Source: Paenibacillus sp. DMB5
GTDB lineage: Bacteria > Bacillota > Bacilli > Paenibacillales > Paenibacillaceae
Length of the DNA: 64,000 bases
Assembly (NCBI RefSeq): GCF_001517085.1
Contig: NZ_LRAC01000010.1
Location: 1 to 64,000, forward strand
Direction: 5' to 3'
How positions within the stretch are numbered: the stretch's first letter is position 1; the number at the start of each line of letters is the position of its first letter. Under the pieces are notes generated by a model that was not told the origin of the DNA, did not search any database, and saw nothing but the letters and a program-made list of their open reading frames with translations. The position numbers were made by a program, and so were the translations under genes. Of the stretch, positions 62,369-64,000 are shown in pieces.

Positions 62369-63148
62369 TCAGGAGTTAACGATTTCCGATCTGGATAATT
62401 TAATAAAATTCTCAACAATTTCATTTCTTACGTTTTGCTGCTTGTACAAATATTCAGCCTCTTCAAGATGTTGAAGCGCTAAGTCCTTATTGTAGTGCGT
62501 AATTTCTCTTGCATAATAAATATGATTCATATAGTCGCCAGGATCATCCTGCATCGAGCTTCCGAGCAGCTTTACGTTCCGCAACGCCTTTCGTTCCTTA
62601 TTTACCAGCTTAGGGTCATAACCATCGTGATATAGGCGTATCGGTAAAGAAATCCTTTTTCCTGCTACACCTTTTAAGGTAAGCTGTTCATGGATTCTTC
62701 GTTCAAAACGGATATCTCCGCCTCGAAAGAGCCGGGCAACCCCTTCTTTAAATACACCGATCACTTCATTGTCCGCAATGTTGATGTACTCAATATCAAT
62801 AACAATATTCTTAGTGCCATCAGCAGCTGCCTCTTTGCAAAAGCCGCTTAATTTCCTGGCATCCTCAGGATGCAGGTATTCATCGCCGTCAATAATGAGC
62901 TTCCATTCGTACTGCGTTTTAGAGAGCGAATAATTACGTGCCGCTGAAAAGTCATCCACCCATTCAAAATTATAAATGTGGATATTATTTTTATGCTGCA
63001 AGTCAAATTCTCTGATTAACTCAATTGTGTTGTCAGTCGAGCCTGTATCTACAATAATGATTTCATCCACAGCGTCGACAATGCTGCTCAGACACCGGAT
63101 GATGCTTCTTGATTCATTTTTTATAATCATAGCGGCTGATATCTTCAT
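62369..63148 (-). CDS. Glycosyltransferase family 2, possibly acquired
   Basis: 259 residues from the ATG at 63148, which has GGAGGGAAA upstream. N-terminus KISAAMIIKNESRSIIRCLS, then IIIVDTGSTDNT, the metal motif KLIIDGDEYL and RIHEQLTLKG place it with the SunS/TPR-linked GT2 group. The C-terminal helical part (from about 210) is short, without full TPR repeats, so it may be shortened. The gene is clearly more AT-rich than the surroundings, which suggests transfer. Substrate unknown. Confidence 0.85.
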   Translation of the reverse strand: MKISAAMIIKNESRSIIRCLSSIVDAVDEIIIVDTGSTDNTIELIREFDLQHKNNIHIYNFEWVDDFSAARNYSLSKTQYEWKLIIDGDEYLHPEDARKLSGFCKEAAADGTKNIVIDIEYINIADNEVIGVFKEGVARLFRGGDIRFERRIHEQLTLKGVAGKRISLPIRLYHDGYDPKLVNKERKALRNVKLLGSSMQDDPGDYMNHIYYAREITHYNKDLALQHLEEAEYLYKQQNVRNEIVENFIKLSRSEIVNS

Positions 63149-63309
63149 GATTTCCCTCCGTAATTTCCTTCGTAATTCATTATTATATTGCCTGTATTGA
63201 TGATAGCAAAAAAAATCTGCCATGGGAAAGTGGAACGGTATAATTCAGTGCAGCATCGCTTCATAGGTGCTTCCTATCAAGGTCATTGCTTTTATGTATT
63301 TGGCACAGC

Positions 63310-63337
63310 TTGGACCGTTATGTTACAACAATATACA
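63310..63337 (+). promoter_or_regulatory. Separate promoter of leuB
   Basis: TTGGAC (63310-63315), 16 bases, TATACA (63332-63337), 47 bases before the leuB start. No T-box is seen here. Confidence 0.5.
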
Positions 63338-63383
63338 GAAGAACTATGCCTGCGTACAGCAGATCATTTAAGGAGTGACGGAA

Positions 63384-64000
63384 ATGAGCGACGTTAAAAA
63401 AATCGCAGTAATCGCCGGGGACGGAATCGGACCTGAGGTTGTGGCTGAAGCGGAAAAAGTATTGAGAAAAGCGGAAGAGGTATTTGGCTATGCTTTTGAA
63501 ACAGAGCATGCCCTGTTTGGTGGAATCGCCATTGACGAGCGGGGAACTCCGCTTCCGGAGGATACGCTGGAAATCTGCCGCAGTGCAGATGCTGTGCTGC
63601 TGGGAGCTGTCGGCGGACCGAAGTGGGACAATAACCCGAAAGAGCTGCGGCCGGAAACCGGACTTCTCGGCATCCGCAAAGCGCTGGGACTGTTCTCCAA
63701 TCTGCGTCCGGCCAATGTGTTTGACTGCCTGAAGGATGCATCCACCCTGAAGCCGGAAGTGCTGGAAGGCACAGACCTGATGGTTGTGCGTGAGCTGACC
63801 GGAGGCATCTACTTCGGGGACAAGCTGCGCCGGCAGGGGGAACACGGTGAAGAAGCAGTAGATACTTGCGTTTACAATGTAACGGAAGTGGAGCGCATCG
63901 TGCGCCAGGCGTTTGAAATTGCAGGTAAACGCCGCAACAAGCTGGCCAGCGTGGACAAAGCGAACGTGCTGGAAACTTCCCGCCTGTGGCGTGAGGTCGT
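63384..64000 (+). CDS. leuB: 3-isopropylmalate dehydrogenase, cut by window end
   Basis: Third step of leucine synthesis, NAD-dependent oxidation and decarboxylation. About 205 of some 358 residues are inside the window. Visible motifs: [55 protein letters not shown] and [17 protein letters not shown], all as in LeuB. AAGGAGTGAC before the ATG. It is parted from leuA by 10 kb of unrelated genes. Confidence 0.97.
   Translation, partial: MSDVKKIAVIAGDGIGPEVVAEAEKVLRKAEEVFGYAFETEHALFGGIAIDERGTPLPEDTLEICRSADAVLLGAVGGPKWDNNPKELRPETGLLGIRKALGLFSNLRPANVFDCLKDASTLKPEVLEGTDLMVVRELTGGIYFGDKLRRQGEHGEEAVDTCVYNVTEVERIVRQAFEIAGKRRNKLASVDKANVLETSRLWREV

Overview
The window looks like a chromosomal segment of a Paenibacillus-like, spore-forming Firmicute with fairly high GC. 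Signs of this are the Shine-Dalgarno sites of AGGAGG type, frequent TTG and GTG starts, a GerA/GerB/GerC germinant-receptor operon, a T-box leader before the ilv-leu genes, an L20-type leader before infC-rpmI-rplT, and Bacillus-type families (YqkE, YhgE, MnmL/MnmM, UgtP, NupN-Q-like transporter). I saw no tRNA, rRNA, transposase, phage module or CRISPR array.

Layout. 1-16 kb is housekeeping and accessory: an M24 peptidase, an SDR, GNATs, an HxlR regulator, an RtcB RNA ligase coupled to an AAA+ ATPase, a phosphoesterase, a HAD phosphatase, ApbE, TetR with a YhgE membrane protein, a glycosyltransferase and a DsbA-like protein. 16-25 kb has oleate hydratase with a TetR regulator, two unknown genes, an RluA synthase and the minus-strand ger operon, whose gerB is frameshifted and whose gerA has no standard start codon. 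25-37.5 kb has RecQ, a B12-dependent radical SAM protein, a lipase-like hydrolase, ManA, the tRNA wobble-modification pair MnmL-MnmM, TrmB, the glycolipid synthase UgtP and a PAP2 phosphatase. 37.5-47 kb has a membrane glycosyltransferase, infC-rpmI-rplT, a thioesterase, a four-gene nucleoside (BMP-type) ABC transporter, and a small Gly/Tyr-rich protein behind a tandem repeat. 47.4-53 kb is the T-box controlled ilvB-ilvH-ilvC-leuA operon. Between leuA and leuB (from 63.4 kb, cut by the window end) lie about 10 kb of unrelated genes: a 1686-residue LPXTG adhesin, an ECF sigma/anti-sigma operon, an aldo/keto reductase and an AT-rich glycosyltransferase.

Most distinctive signals: (1) a leader motif, CAAAACTTTTAGGAGG or close to it, that supplies the ribosome binding site of at least three unrelated genes; at one of them it is preceded by two 64/65-bp repeats carrying the complementary AGTTTTGT, which suggests a structural switch; (2) the RtcB-AAA+ pair preceded by a separate short transcription unit with tiny overlapping reading frames; (3) non-standard starts, ATC for infC and probably CTG for gerA; (4) the frameshifted gerB; (5) the split leu operon. 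All functions are inferred by reading motifs; no database search was run.
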